A DNA stretch of 64,000 nucleotides from Phyto melanocephala (Eukaryota > Arthropoda > Insecta > Diptera > Rhinophoridae), in the NCBI GenBank assembly GCA_941918925.1, contig OW799236.1:83416213-83480212 (forward strand), in the 5' to 3' direction. The notes under the pieces are model-generated. The model was not told the DNA's origin and searched no databases. It saw only the letters and a program-made list of their open reading frames with translations. Positions 35,402 to 47,985 of this stretch are shown in pieces. Every line of letters begins with the position of its first letter. Position 1 is the first letter of the stretch. Made by a program: the position numbers and the translations under genes.

Positions 35402-36268
35402 GTCTACTTTTGTAGCGTGCCTGTTGAAAAATCCTTTAATTTCTAAAAATGTCTGAAGCCAGCTAAATGTATAAGTGATATAAAGCAAACTTTTACAAAA
35501 CAGTTTACATAAGTAATAATTTAACTTAACATACTGATAGCAGAAAATCAAAATGAAAATACCTGCATCAAAAATGATTAACTTTTTATACAAGGAAATG
35601 TTTAACGTGTTGAAATTAAAATAAAAAATTTTATAAAAAAAATTTAATTATAATAGAAATTATAAATTTTGTATCTAAGTAAACCCAGGAACTAATTATC
35701 ATTCCCATGATTTTAAACCTGTTTTCACTATAGCCAGAAAGGACCATATGTAAACGATTTTTGTTATTTATATGTAAAGGATTTAACAATTTTTGTTATT
35801 TATAAATAGTAAGCTGGATTGGATCGAAAAGTTTGTTGCCACAAAAATGTTTAACCGTTTTCATTCAAGGATATATAAACTAGAACTTAAAAATTATGGA
35901 CTATTTATTTATGTTGTCATTGGCAGTGTTATGAAGGTACCAAAGAGTCCTTTTTCTCATATGTGTAGTACTTTTTATACTTACGAATAAAAAATTCTGA
36001 ATTTAGAAATTTTTAATTTAAGTTGAGAATTTTCTGGATTTTTTATATAAAATATGCAAATTTAGAAGCATTAATCTGGGTTGAAATGAAGTATGATATA
36101 GGTCTACAAAGATATATTTATTTATTTATTTTTAATCACAAGATAATTTCCGGAGACTTTAGATAATTCACAGTATAATGCTTTATGAATATGATTTCCT
36201 CAACCCATAGCATGAAGCCAATCAAAAGTATCGAAGAGGAATTGAAATCAGTAAATTCGCTTGCATTA
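35402..36268. other. Gene-free AT-rich DNA
   Basis: No feature seen. Confidence 0.5.
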
Positions 36269-36270
36269 AT

Positions 36271-36751
36271 AGCGGAACTCTCTCTTTGATGCATACTACC
36301 CTTGCAAGTCGTGCAGACGGTGCAAGTCTAGCAAACAATTTAACTTGTGCACGACTACAAAAACAAATTCTATTAAATTGCAATTTGCATCACTTGAGCA
36401 AATATGCACAACCAAAAATCAGTGCAAAATAATTTCACACAAATTTGCACAATAGATACACAATTTTTTTACTCTCAGGATTTACATTTCTCCACAAATT
36501 CAATTTCATACATGGCATTTTTTAGCCAAAAAATTGTAATTATATTTTTTTGCTGATTTAGTCATTGTAATTTATTTAAAATTAATTAATTTTCTTTTCG
36601 GAAAATATTAAAACACGGAATCTTACTTATTAAAAATCAGCTCGTTGCCATAAGTATGCAACGCACATTAAAAATGCACTCACGCTTGGTAGCAAAAAAT
36701 TAGTGCATACTTGCACTAATTGCAAAAATGCTACCAAGAGTGAATTCCGCT
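36271..36751. mobile_element. MITE, 481 bp
   Basis: The left end AGCGGAACTCTCTCTTTGAT and the right end, complement AGCGGAATTCACTCTTGGTA, are imperfect inverted repeats with AAT on both sides. Inside are many tgcaagt/acttgca words, some palindromic. Non-coding; superfamily unknown. Confidence 0.6.
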
Positions 36752-36752
36752 A

Positions 36753-37965
36753 ATATATTAACCAGCCTATGCACAAACGTACTAACTATTTCATCGTACT
36801 GTAGGGTAGCAATATCCCAAAACTGCAAAAATATTCGCAACAAAAAAATATTTATTTTAAAACATCACTTACATGCTGTTTAAACACTTGTTTTTGCATA
36901 CATTTTAGTTTTGTTGTATTATTTCCTTTTCTTCTTTTGGAGCTGATGTTTTTGCTGCTGTTGTCTCTAAACAACCTCGTCTACTATTTTTGGGCATCAA
37001 ATTTTCCCATCGCACTTGAATTCTACGTGCATTTATATATTTTTTTTTATTTTTTATTATTATTTTTTTTTTTTTTCTTCTAATCTTTCTTTAGTGATTT
37101 TAAAGCCGTAGACTAAAGTAGAAAAGTAAAGTAGTGAGTCTCTTGTTTCATGAAGTTTATCAATGTCATGTTACACGGTCAATTTCATATGAAGTTTTGT
37201 ACTAATTTTAACAATTTCTTGTGAAAATATAAAACCGCTACCGATTGTAAGTGCGATGATGATAATAATGATGCTGCTGTCGTATCATCTTTTTACGATT
37301 CCTGAATGAAATCTTCGTTTGTGTTTCTATGGCTGTGTGTTTGTGTGAGAGTACGCTTTTATGAGGCCCCATTATGATTGTATGATAATGTTGTCGTGTT
37401 GTGGCCATTAAAAATGTTGGGTTATTTAAAGAAAGACATCTGGTCTTGTGAGTATTTATGTGTATGAGTAGTTGTGTGTTTGAAAAAAATATCAAATGAA
37501 AAGATAAAATGTTAACTTAATTTAGGTTCATCTCTGTATTTGCCTGTAATGGCATCAACGTTTCTTGACACTAAAAAATCAAAATATAATGTTTTTAGTT
37601 AAGGTGATGTGATAGACTTGCATTCAATTACAATTTAACTTAACATTTAAGTACAAAAAAACTTAAAAGGAACAATATAAATATTTATTATAATAAAATA
37701 TGGTTTAAATAAAATAAATCTTATATTGCAGGATGCATAAATATCTTGCCTAGAAATATATAATTTTTAAATACTCTACGTAGTTCTAACCAAGGCATGT
37801 GAATTGATAAGAATATCAGGGATGGAAGTTTGTTGTAATTAGCTTATGTGTTTGATTAAAGCTTCGTCTAACACATGTTTTGATTTTCATATTCATACAT
37901 ACATATATAATACATATTAACATATTTTCAGCCACCAGAGTACTTATGAAAGCTGAAAAATAAGT
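36753..37965. other. Gene-free AT-rich DNA
   Basis: A T-rich tract at 37,038-37,078 and short simple repeats. No element recognised. Confidence 0.5.
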
Positions 37966-37969
37966 TCGC

Positions 37970-39410
37970 TTTATTTCAAAATACATCTATGAATATGAAA
38001 TGCTTCCTGTTCACGAAGGTATGGATCTTTCCCAGATCAACTGCGGAAAGACAAGTTTTACTTACAAGTATTCGTTGACCTAGAATCTGGCGTCTCAGGA
38101 CCCCGAATGCAGGACAATTGCAGAGAAGATGTTCATTCGTCTCTTCCTCTTTCCGTTATCGCAACTTCTGCAGAAGTCGTTGCAAGGGATATTCAGCCTT
38201 TTCGCATGTGTACCTATAGGCTAGTGTCCGGTAATGACCGCTATGAGGTTTCTAAGGTGGATTTGGGGCATATTCACTGCATATTACGTCCTATGCACAT
38301 CCATGTCAGGCCAGATCTTTCTGGTTTCCCAACAAGTGGGTTCTCTCACCCATCTTTTCTTGGCATCCAAATATAATCGATGCGAGCTGCTTACCCTTCG
38401 ATAAGTGAATACCCAATGCACAACTGGATTCAACCGAATCTAAGGTAGTACCGGCTTTTGCAAGTGCATCAGCTCTATTATTACCATCAATATCCCCATG
38501 TCCTGGAACCCACACAAGGGTAACCGTCGAATGTCTCGCTATCTCCTCAAGAGACACCCGGCATTCCTGGGCAATTTTTGATGTGCTGTACACACTCTCA
38601 AGGGACCTAATAGCCGCCTTGCTGTCAGTAAATATATAAATATCCCTTACAAGATATTTCATTATACTGAATCTGTTCTGCGGCTGTCTTAATAGCCATT
38701 AATTCGGCCTGTATCGCGCTACAATAATCCGGTAGCCTAAGGGACAATTCCAAACCCATCTGGATCGAAAAGATACCACATCCAGTTCCAGCATGTGATT
38801 TCGCGCCGTCAGTAAATATCTGTATGGCATTCTCCGGAGGTCGGAGGCCGTTGTCGTATTCAGATCTATTCGGTATATTCGTCACGGAACAGTGCCTTAG
38901 ATGGTGTGGTCCTAAGAACACCTGTTATCATAATCGCAGCCATTCTCATAATACGTTCGAATCTGTCCTGGTGGATTCTCTTCTCCGCTCCGTAATAAAG
39001 AATTGGTCTGACGACAGAATCGTATAGCCAGCATAAGTTCCTAAGGTTAATACCCCAATTAAGGCCAATTGCCCTCTTGCAGCAGTATAATACAGTTGCC
39101 GCCTTAGTGGTCCTGGACTTTGTGTTCAGGTTCTAGTTTAATTTGCTGTCCAATACGAGACCTAAATATTTGGCCTTATCGGAAAGCGCTAGTGCCACTC
39201 CGTCTATCCTAGGCGTACCAAAGGTCGGTATTTTGTACCTGCTTGTGAACAGTACCAGTTCCGTTTTGGCAGGATTGACTCCCAGCCCACATCCCTGGCA
39301 CCATCTAAGTATTAACGTCAGCGCAGATTCCAAGAGTTCCGAGAGCAGTTCAGGATCTTTGCCCGTAGCTGCTTCAGCCACATCATCCGCATAAGCAATA
39401 GTCATGCAGG
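37970..39410 (-). pseudogene. LINE with RNase H domain: RT thumb, RNase H and zinc tail
   Basis: Read on the minus strand. MTIAYADDVAEAATGKDPEL (39,345-39,405) holds the reverse transcriptase YADD box, followed by GLGVNPAKTELVLF and AKYLGLVLDSKLN. From about 38,830 the RNase H domain begins IQIFTDGAKSHAGTGCGIFS (first Asp). It continues with AIQAELMAIKTAAEQI (Glu), IFTDSKAAIRSL (Asp) and WVPGHGDIDGNNRADALAKA (His/Asp), so all four catalytic positions are readable. The tail reads C-x2-C...NEHLLCNCPAFGVLRRQIL. An RNase H domain after the RT points to the I or LOA clades (R1 and Jockey lack it). Three frames are used, so at least two frameshifts exist. The endonuclease and most of the RT are missing. 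Confidence 0.85.
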
Positions 39411-39634
39411 ATATATATGTATATGTATCTTTGTGACAAACATTAAAAGTGGCACTCCTGAAGTAAGAAGCTAAATTTTGAACTGCGTAAAGCTATAAAG
39501 TCATATCAGGAAATATCAGAATAACTCCATTGTTACAAAAGTGGTTTTTAAATCTCTGCAGCATATTAAAAAATTTGACAGCATAGCAAACGTTCCACTT
39601 AACATAAGGAATAGAAAAACATCAGAATATACAG

Positions 39635-40185
39635 ACATGACAAGGCGAATATCCAAAGTCGATCCAAAAAAAGTCGTGTGCGGATAATCAGCGTGAAATT
39701 TGCAATAGATTTAATATTTCCATATCCAAGAAATCCACTTCACGTCATTTGGTTGAAGTTGAGCTAAATAGCAGAGCAGAGCGACGAAACGAAGATTAAC
39801 TATCCGTTTGAGTGGTCGAAGATTTAGAAGAATTTATTCCTCGGTATGTTTCAGGTGTAGTAAAGCATGGTGAAGGATCAATTGGGAAATGTGGGTATAG
39901 TTTTCATGAAACCGTGCCAAGGTAAGGTTCTTCGAAGATAATAGTCAATGTTTTGAACTTGCGATCATCAAGTTCGGACATAAACCCCATCGAAAACTTG
40001 TGGAGCGATATGAAAAAACCAGTAAGCCTCAAAAGTGTTTCAAACATGGCAACTCTTTTAAAGGAAGTTAACAAGGCATGGCAGGCAATACCAATGGATT
40101 GAGGAATGTCGTAATCTTATAATATGCAAGGAGATGCAAAGCTGTATAAAGAAAAAGGAGTTTGCCTTAACAATAAGTAAAAATA
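39635..40185 (+). pseudogene. Tc1-like transposase remnant
   Basis: TRRISKVDPKK, then after a shift REICNRFNISISKKSTSRHL and VEVELNSRAERR, correspond to the second helix-turn-helix of Tc1 transposases. Near the end SSSDINPIENLWSDMKKPVS, with LLKEVNKAWQAIP downstream, matches SPDLNPIENLW...; the Glu of IENLW is the third catalytic residue of the DD34E triad. The final part reads ECRNLI...MQSCIKKKEFALT. The central core with the first two Asp residues is not readable. No TIRs are recognised. Confidence 0.75.
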
Positions 40186-40189
40186 TAAG

Positions 40190-41025
40190 TATAATATCTC
40201 AATTTTTTTTTTAAATAGTTTTTATTGATTCTTAATGGGTGTCGCAGTCAATATTTGAAAAAAATTGTTTTTTTTGATAAATATTTTAGGATAAGAGATT
40301 TGTTTAGTTTTTTATGGTTCTTTTTTAAGTCTTAAGAAATTTGAACACCAATATAAAAAAATTAATAAACAATATGAAAAATATTTATACATTTTATGAA
40401 ATTTTGAAACATTTTTAATTAGTTTTCTGCTGTGTAAGAGAATTTATTACCAAGCATAAGTATACTGATCATTGTCAAAAAATTTCAAAAGATTTAAAAG
40501 CATTGATTTGTGTCAGGAAAAAATATACATAAAATGATGGTTCAAGGACACTTGTATCGGCGATCCCAAGTCAATCTGCAATAAACATTAGACTGATTGT
40601 ACAAACTGCTCCAAAGGTCTGCACTAAAACTTGAATCTTTTGTTGTCATTTATTTAATTTCAGTTTATTTGTGTCTCTTCTTTTTTATTTCGTGAAATAA
40701 ATTGTTCATGATTTTATTTTAAACAGGCCTTTATTATACCTTGGTGCGCAGTTAAGGCTTGTCAGAGTAAATTGATATCTAACGGAAATTAAACAGAACG
40801 GCTTAAAAAATACTATATTTTAAGAAAGTTAGTAGTGCTCAAAAAGGTTTCAGATCAGCAAGATTTCAATGAAAAAATTTTAGTTGAAAATGTCAAATAT
40901 ACACAAGTACAAGGTAGGCCAAAAGAAGTCATCCGATGTTATTTGGATCTACTTTTTTTTCTGAATGAAAAACTTTGGTTCTGTTTTTTGATTATGTTTA
41001 TTTAAACCTTTAGAATTGTATTGGT
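40190..41025. other. Gene-free AT-rich DNA
   Basis: No feature seen. Confidence 0.5.
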
Positions 41026-41029
41026 CAAG

Positions 41030-41700
41030 TTGAGAAGATGATATCGGCCAAATGGGCGCTGTCACATTTGATTGCTATACGGGCTCGTTTTATGGCATTT
41101 TTCGTCACTTCGGCGAGAAGTTCGGGTGACAGATTCTCAAACTCATGTCGAATATGGTCCTTGAGGGTTTCCAGGTTCTTGGGCTAGTTCACGTAAACGC
41201 GGGACTTCAAAAACACCCAAAACAAAAATTATAGAATGTTTAAATCGAGGGATCTTACTGGCCAATGTAAATGCCAAAACGAGAGATAAGGCAACCCGGA
41301 AACGCCGCCTTCAGAATATCGGTTGTGGCTCGCGCACCTTGTACCTTTGCTCCGTCCTGTTAGAACCACATGACTTCCAGTACCAATTCGTTTAATTCCG
41401 GCAAAAAAAAATCGTCTAACATGGCCCTTTAGCATGCACCGTCCACTGTTGTCGTCTACTGTTGGCGTCCTCGAAAAATAATTGCCCGATGACTCCTCCA
41501 GCGGGAACAGCGCACCATGCAGTCACTTTGATCGGGTGTAATGGTTCCTCGTGCATTTCTCGTAGATTTGTGGTGCCCCAGAAGCGATAGTTTTTCTTGT
41601 TCACGTACTCGCTGAGGTGTAAATGAGCCTCATCGCTCATTAACATTTCGGTCGGAAAATCTTCCACTGCGGCCTTGAGACGATTATAATACGTTCTTGG
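41030..41700 (-). pseudogene. Mariner transposase remnant, a second rosa-like lineage
   Basis: From 41,700 down: RTYYNRLKAAVEDFPTEMLM, SDEAHLHLSEYVNKKNYRFW (first Asp), HPIKVTAWCAVPAGGVIGQL, then LNELVLEVMWF-stop-QDGAKVQ (second Asp), SRFGIYIGQ/HWPVRSLDLN in different frames, and KNLETLKDHIRHEFENLSPE, ending SAHLADIIF. The order is that of DD41D-type mariner cores, but the residues differ from the 31.8- and 34.3-kb copies, so it is a separate lineage. The N-terminus is missing, the third-Asp region is scrambled, and stops and a frameshift break it. Confidence 0.7.
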
Positions 41701-41701
41701 G

Positions 41702-43860
41702 GAGTGTATCGCTCCATGGTTTGTTTAATTATATTCTAAATATGCTTAGTTCAAAAATGTCAAAATAATAGCATCTTCCAATAGAGTGATTTCTTTTATC
41801 CCACCACGTATCTAGTTGCGGTTATATTGGGGATAATAATACGTCAATAGTAATTTTTTAATGTAAATCTATATAATTCTTTATTAACCAAGACTTGTGT
41901 TTTATTATTATTAGTATATCGAGTCGATTTTTTTTTATTTCTCAATGTCAATGTATTTGAAAATAAGTATATTTAATTAAAAAAATTACTTCTCCTTTAT
42001 ATAAATAGAATTGAGGCATTTTTTTTATCCCCCTGGGATGATTTGTTTTCAAACTTAACTTTTTTTATTAAAATGTAACTTGATTTAATTTTAATCCCCG
42101 AAATAACACAAAGTGTCACAGGTTCAGTAATACTCTCTTATTATGTATGTATGTATGTATGTATGTATGCCTCAGAAAAGACTATGGCGGTAAAAATCAC
42201 AAAACAAATACCGAAAAGTAAAGATAAATAATTAAAAAAGCACATGGTATTGACAAGTCAATTAAAAACAATCGCATATTGATATTAAGTCGAGATAACA
42301 GATTCAAAATAAGCCAAATGGTGAATAGAATATATAAAACGAAAATAATTATTCACACAGTTTATACATAACACATACACATATGTATGTATACACATAT
42401 TTATGTATCACGTATATGACATTTTTAGGGTGCAGATAAATCTATAAGATTTAAGCCTTAATTGTGTAGAAAACAATATTTTGTTTGACCTTAATAATTA
42501 AAAGAATCAATACGAAAAATTTTGAAGGGAAGCAACTGGTAAAGCCTCAACAAGTTGAAACATTTTTCTGAGTTGTTTGTTTGTTTTATTAAAAAGTTGG
42601 TTTTAAGTTTGAAATCTTAAAAAGACCAAGAACTTTACAAAAAAATTAGGCAAAAACAGTTTGTAATATTTTTATGACTAATAAATTGTTAACATGCAAA
42701 CAATACTCGCATTGAACGAAAATGTCAAAAGATAACAACGAAAAGCCGGCAGACAAAAGTTTGCAAAAAAAAACTTACACTCATAGGATTATTGTCGGGT
42801 AAAAGTTCTATAAACTATTCAGTTCTTATATATATATATAATTTTGTTATTCGAATGACTTATTTGGTGAATTCACAAGGTGCCTTGATTGTCATATTTT
42901 CATAATGTGAGACGATAACTGATAACGTAGACTCCTGATAAGAGTACACGGGTACCCATGTGTATGGTACTTTGGATAAAGAATCAAAAGGTGTGGTTGT
43001 TGAGCCTGATGACAAAAAAAAAAGAAGAAGATGAGTAAGAAGAAACCGATGTATTGGAATTACGTGGTGAAGTTTATTTTATTGCTATAAAATATATAGC
43101 AAGTGACCAGACTGAATTGTATTCCCAGGAGATACCAACTGCTAAAAGACCATTCCATATATTATCAGATATTGCATTATTATTTACGTAGATGGACTAT
43201 ATCAAAAATTTACTAAAATGATAAATCCTGAGATATAGCAACAAAAAATTAAATTAAAACCTCGCCAGTTTTGTTTGGTTTGTTTGGAAAACTTGATTTT
43301 ACTGTTAATTAGTAAATATAGTAGCAGAGATTATCATCCTTCAACTCTTTGCTGAAATTAAATTTAGGCTTTGTAAAGGGCAGTTTTAAGTCACGATATA
43401 TATCAGTAAATACTACTCGTAATACGTTCTGGAAATGCATTTCACAAAATCCTAAGATAAAATAGAAGACAAAGCCACTGCTATCTCAAATATTTGAAAA
43501 TATGCCATTTAGTTCCATTGAGATTTATTAAATATAATCACTTATATTGAACCAGTCGATTTCGTAATTAAAATATTTTAGTTGTGTAATACAGCCAATA
43601 GCTGTCCTTTCAATGGAATTATTTACACGGGCAAGCCTTTTAGTCGGAACAGGTAACAGTAGCAAAAAACATTATTTTGAATCTAGATGATTTATACAAA
43701 CAATCTAAAATAAATGAAGCAACAGATAATTTTTATACTTCAGAAATTGGCTTGGATGATGTTGTCGCACTGGATACAACTAAGCGGGATAAGGCTTTAT
43801 AAAACTTGCCACTAAAGGGTGGCTGCTACCTTTGCGTGCCCCTATCCAAAATTTAGTTAA
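41702..43860. other. Gene-free AT-rich DNA with a (tatg)n microsatellite
   Basis: About seven tatg units at 42,144-42,170. A 51-codon open frame ending near 43,800 (…SEIGLDDVVALDTTKRDKAL) has fair codon balance, but I do not recognise it. Confidence 0.45.
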
Positions 43861-43862
43861 AA

Positions 43863-44640
43863 ACAAGTAAGAGCGCTATATTCGGCCGTGCCAAATCTTA
43901 TATACCCTTCGCAACGTGTTGTCATGCAATAACAGTAGTTTGTACCAACATTCATCCCATATGAAATACGTACATACATATATAAAAACATCACATTGTA
44001 AAATTATAAATTTACGTATGTATGTATGTTAAAAAAAAAAACTAAAAAAAAAAATTTTTTAAAAAATTAATTAAAATATATATAATAAATATAAAACAAA
44101 AATAAATAAAAAAATTAATTAAAAAAAAAACAAAAACAAATTAAAAAACAATAATAATAATAAAAATATAAATAATATATCAAATAAAAAATAAAAAAAA
44201 TATTAAAAAAATATAAAAAAAATAAAAAAAAAAATTTGTTTGGCCTAGCTGGGATTCGATGCCACGTTTTCTCTAACCAGTATTCACGTTTGTATGTATG
44301 TATGTTGTTGTTGTAATGTTGTTTTTGTGAAAAAAAAATCGAGGTGGTCGTGGGTTTTTGCTCATATCTCAGTTGTTTATGTACTGATGTATCTGATTTT
44401 CAATACGGATCTACTCCTGAATATTTTTGATATTTTAATACCTCACCCGGGTCCAAGCGATGTCGGGGGGATTTCAACATACACACGGACAGACGGACAG
44501 ACTGACAGAGCTTAGTCGACTCCCCTATTCATAAGCTTTCAGAAAATATATACTTCATGGGGTAGGAAATAAAAATTGTAGAAATTTCACACGGAATGAC
44601 AAACCTATATATACCTTTTTTTCACTGTGTGAAGGGTATA
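43863..44640 (-). mobile_element. Short DINE-like element, family B copy 5
   Basis: A reverse-oriented full copy. acaagtaagagcgctatatt and the ATTCGGCCGTGCCAAAT hairpin stand at 43,863. An A/T tract and the motif gggattcgatgcc, preceded on the element's minus side by ggttagag, follow. tacctttttttcactgtgtgaagggtata stands at 44,640. It abuts family A copy 4 head to head. It is more diverged than copies 1-3. Confidence 0.75.
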
Positions 44641-45415
44641 ATTAGCGAAATATGGTGGAGTCATATTCATTTTGTTATTACGTTTGTAACACATCGAAAT
44701 ATCCATTTTAGATCCTATAAAGTATATATTTTCTGAATCGGGGTTTAATTTATGACGATCTATCTATGTCCATCTGTTGATAGCACGATAGAGGTCGGGG
44801 CTCAAATTTTGCCAGAATATTTCTATACACAAGGCTTGTTTGGTATTAATATATAGCTCCTAATGCAAGAGTAGGTCAAAAAAACCATGTCCTTCCAACA
44901 TCGAATAAAATGGAATTGTGTCCAAACGCATTAACGTAGAGTCCTAAAATTTCTAACGTATATTTCCCAGAAAAAAAAGTATCCTTATTTGAAAATTGCT
45001 CGAATCTATGCATTAGGAAAGGAGTTATAGATCCAAATATACAAAATTTTATACCGCACAGTGACTTTTTCGGTTTATTTTAAATTAAAAACGTAATAAA
45101 ACTGACAAAATCATATGTATGGTTCTGAAATTTTGCAAACGTTGCTTTTTGATCAAAAGCTTTGCACTAACGGAAAACCAAATGTGACACGCCCACCTCC
45201 CATATAAGGCTTTATCTCGAATTCATATAGTTTCTCTATGGACAAAGTTTTTGGAAGCATAAAAAACTGTATTGAAATATCTAAGTTGAATTTATAACTA
45301 AAAACTACATTGACACGCCTACTTTAATGCCCACCTTTTACGAAATCTACTGTTAATGAAATTTAAAAGCTCATAAAACCGACAAAATTAGAGGTGTGAT
45401 AATGAAATTTCGTAC
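44641..45415 (+). mobile_element. DINE-like family A copy 4, truncated
   Basis: ggtggagtcatattcatttt is followed by the tgttattacgtttgtaacac and cctataaagtatatattttc blocks, a short gtccatctgttg run, then one cgcccacctcccatataagg unit and one acgcctac-ttaatgcccacc unit. It stops after about one central unit, and the 3' end is absent. Confidence 0.7.
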
Positions 45416-46890
45416 ATATAGCTTTCTAGTTTTCTTGTGTATGGTATTATTAGTTTTTTTTATACAATCACAATCTTTGATAATAGTCTTTCATCTGAAT
45501 TACAAAAAAAAAACATATAAAAATATAGATTTAAAAAAATATTTAAGGGTACCCAGGTACCCTTATCAGAAGGTAGAGAACTACTTGACTTTGGATGGCC
45601 CCAAAGTCAACACAAACGAATTAAGATTTCTTTATAAAATGATAATCTTAAGGGACTTAAGGAGTCTTTAATTCGTGATTTCTTTTTTGTTTAAGTAAAA
45701 TTTAACTTCAAAGTTTAAATGGTTAATTTTGTAAACCTTTAATAAATTTAATACGAATATCGTCGTAGGTCATTTGTTGACTATATAGTGTGTTATTTAC
45801 TAATAGTAGGTTACTAAAAAAAAATAACAAAAAAACCTTAAGAGCATTTTACTCTCAGTTTTTGTCAAAAAGACGTCTTTGGCTACATGTATAAGGATGT
45901 CAAAAGGTTGTTGAGTTAAATGTTTGGTGACCGAAAAATCTCACAAAGTGAACCTGTATATTGGTCATCTCGTTTGTGTGACTTGTCGCCTGTGGACTAA
46001 TTTTTGTGACTGTACGTTAATTCTCTAGTCAACGTTAATAAACTAGCAACGACTTATAATTTAAAGGCCATTATTTGTTGCACTCTTGACGAAATAAAAT
46101 CGGATATCAGATGCCATATGCCAAGAATTGTTTTAAAATATCAGAAAAATATTAAATGCCATGAAATTCGTGAGCTATTAAGCCGGTTTTTGTTCCATTA
46201 AAATTGTGGTATTTATTTAATAAAAATAGTTTTATTCCTTAAAAAACACCAAATGCATTTAATTTTTTAGGATTCAAATATAAAGTAGCTCGATTTTTAC
46301 CAACATTTTCTAACCAGTGTAATTATAAGACAATAATCTTGTTACGCTTAAAGGAAACATAAAATCAAGGGAGAAAAAAAAACATACAAAATCAAAACTT
46401 TAGTCTGTATATAATTGTTTTTATGAAATTTTTTCCTCTTATGATTCATTGCTATAAAATGCAGTTAAAACAATAAATTTTCTAGTCAAATATTGACACA
46501 CCAAGTGTTACAAGTGCAATTGTTTGCTAAACAGTTTACTCTTGTTACCTTCACCAAAGTTGGTAAGTTTTCAAATTTTGCAAAACTCACATGCAATTCT
46601 ATATACTGCCGTTAACTCCAATATATAGGAGCTTCGCATCTAGAAATGTTCGATTGCCAACCGTATAAGTCGAATGTGGACCAGTGTAACAGATATATAA
46701 ACGTTTTTGAATGTCTATTAGTGTGTTAGATACACAACCGGTAGTTAAAGTAACTATGTGGTAAGAAATTTACCACATCTAATTAAATATTTTGTCTATG
46801 GATTTTAACATTTGGTTATCATAGGACCCCAGCTAGTTCACACATACTGAAAAAATATGCATTTTACTCAGTATTTTAAGCATTAATATC
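45416..46890. other. Gene-free AT-rich DNA with two small hairpins
   Basis: AAGGGTACC-cag-GTACCCTT-type palindrome at 45,545-45,564, and TTGACTTTGG-atggcc-CCAAAGTCAA at 45,585-45,610. Nothing else is recognised. Confidence 0.5.
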
Positions 46891-46894
46891 TATG

Positions 46895-46985
46895 AAATTT
46901 TTCTTGTTTCATGCGGGATTTGAATCAGGATACGTTGATTTTACAATTTCACACTCTAACCACAATTATATTAAATAGATAATAA
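46895..46985 (-). repeat. tRNA-like (SINE head) sequence
   Basis: On the minus strand tggttagagtg (46,952-46,962) resembles box A and GATTCAAATCC (46,916-46,926) resembles box B, 26 bp apart, followed by a cccgcatgaaacaag stretch. The spacing is within tRNA range, but no acceptor stem pairs. A SINE head or tRNA pseudogene is most likely. Confidence 0.4.
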
Positions 46986-47984
46986 TACGTATTATGTTTT
47001 TAAAAAACAAAGCACTGTTCAATTTTGCGATGGTGAGTTTGTTTGTTTTTATTTAATTGAATAGTCTCGTTACAACTAGTTATATAATTGGTTCAAAAAG
47101 TTATTATTTTAAAATTAAACTAAAGGGAATCTCTTCGAGGCGATTTGTAGAAAATCTTTGGTCAGCTCGATCCATTAGCTGCAAAGATAATTTTTCTTGA
47201 TCCTTAACTTATTATTGCATATATGCATGCTAGTAAAGGGTATATCAAATTCGTCACAGCCTAATTTCACATATTGACTAGGTTTTACTCTTAATACTTT
47301 TTTGGTTTATATGCAAATTGTTTTAAGTGGTATTTCCCAATATATACTTTTCTATTTATAACAATTTGAAGTTTGACTTTGCAACTGCCATAAATGCACA
47401 CTCCAATATGAATACAAAAGCAAATAACTGGCATGTCCGTTTACTTGCTGGCAGAAATCTCCTTTAAACATTAACCAATCTTTGTATTTTTCTAAAGTTT
47501 TTGTACATAAATCTTAAATATAACTTTTATTTATTTTTTTGTCTAGTAGTATTTTTGTTTTTGTTCGATTTACTGGCCAAAGTCTAACACAAGTAGCAAA
47601 AGTTGTTAACAAATTTTTCACGCATTTTAGTCAAAAATTAAAAAAAACTGTGTCTCTGTGTATATTTTTTGAAGAGATTGTGCGTTCGTGTACAATTCAA
47701 AATGACATTCGCCAAGATAAACTATCGACCTGTAAGCATGAACTACATTCGTATAACAAAAAAAGCAAACGAAAAATATACTTCTCTTTGTGTGCAATTG
47801 TTTTCTTTTTTTTTCTCTCATTGCAGTTTATTAACAATTTCAACAAATTACACCTAAATTTTGAAACTGTGGACCACACAGTAACATTTAATTATTTATA
47901 AATGTGCATTTGTATATATCTTTTACCATTTAGTTAATTTAACAACAAAATATACTTTTTGGAAAAAATAAATATTTATTATTT
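46986..47984. other. Gene-free AT-rich DNA
   Basis: Overlapping open frames on both strands at 47,539-47,901 show no family resemblance and no codon bias. I treat them as chance. Confidence 0.45.
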
Positions 47985-47985
47985 T

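Noticed and set aside
47539..47901. Overlapping 60-120 codon frames on both strands
   Set aside because: No motif, no codon bias, and mutual overlap in several frames; chance.
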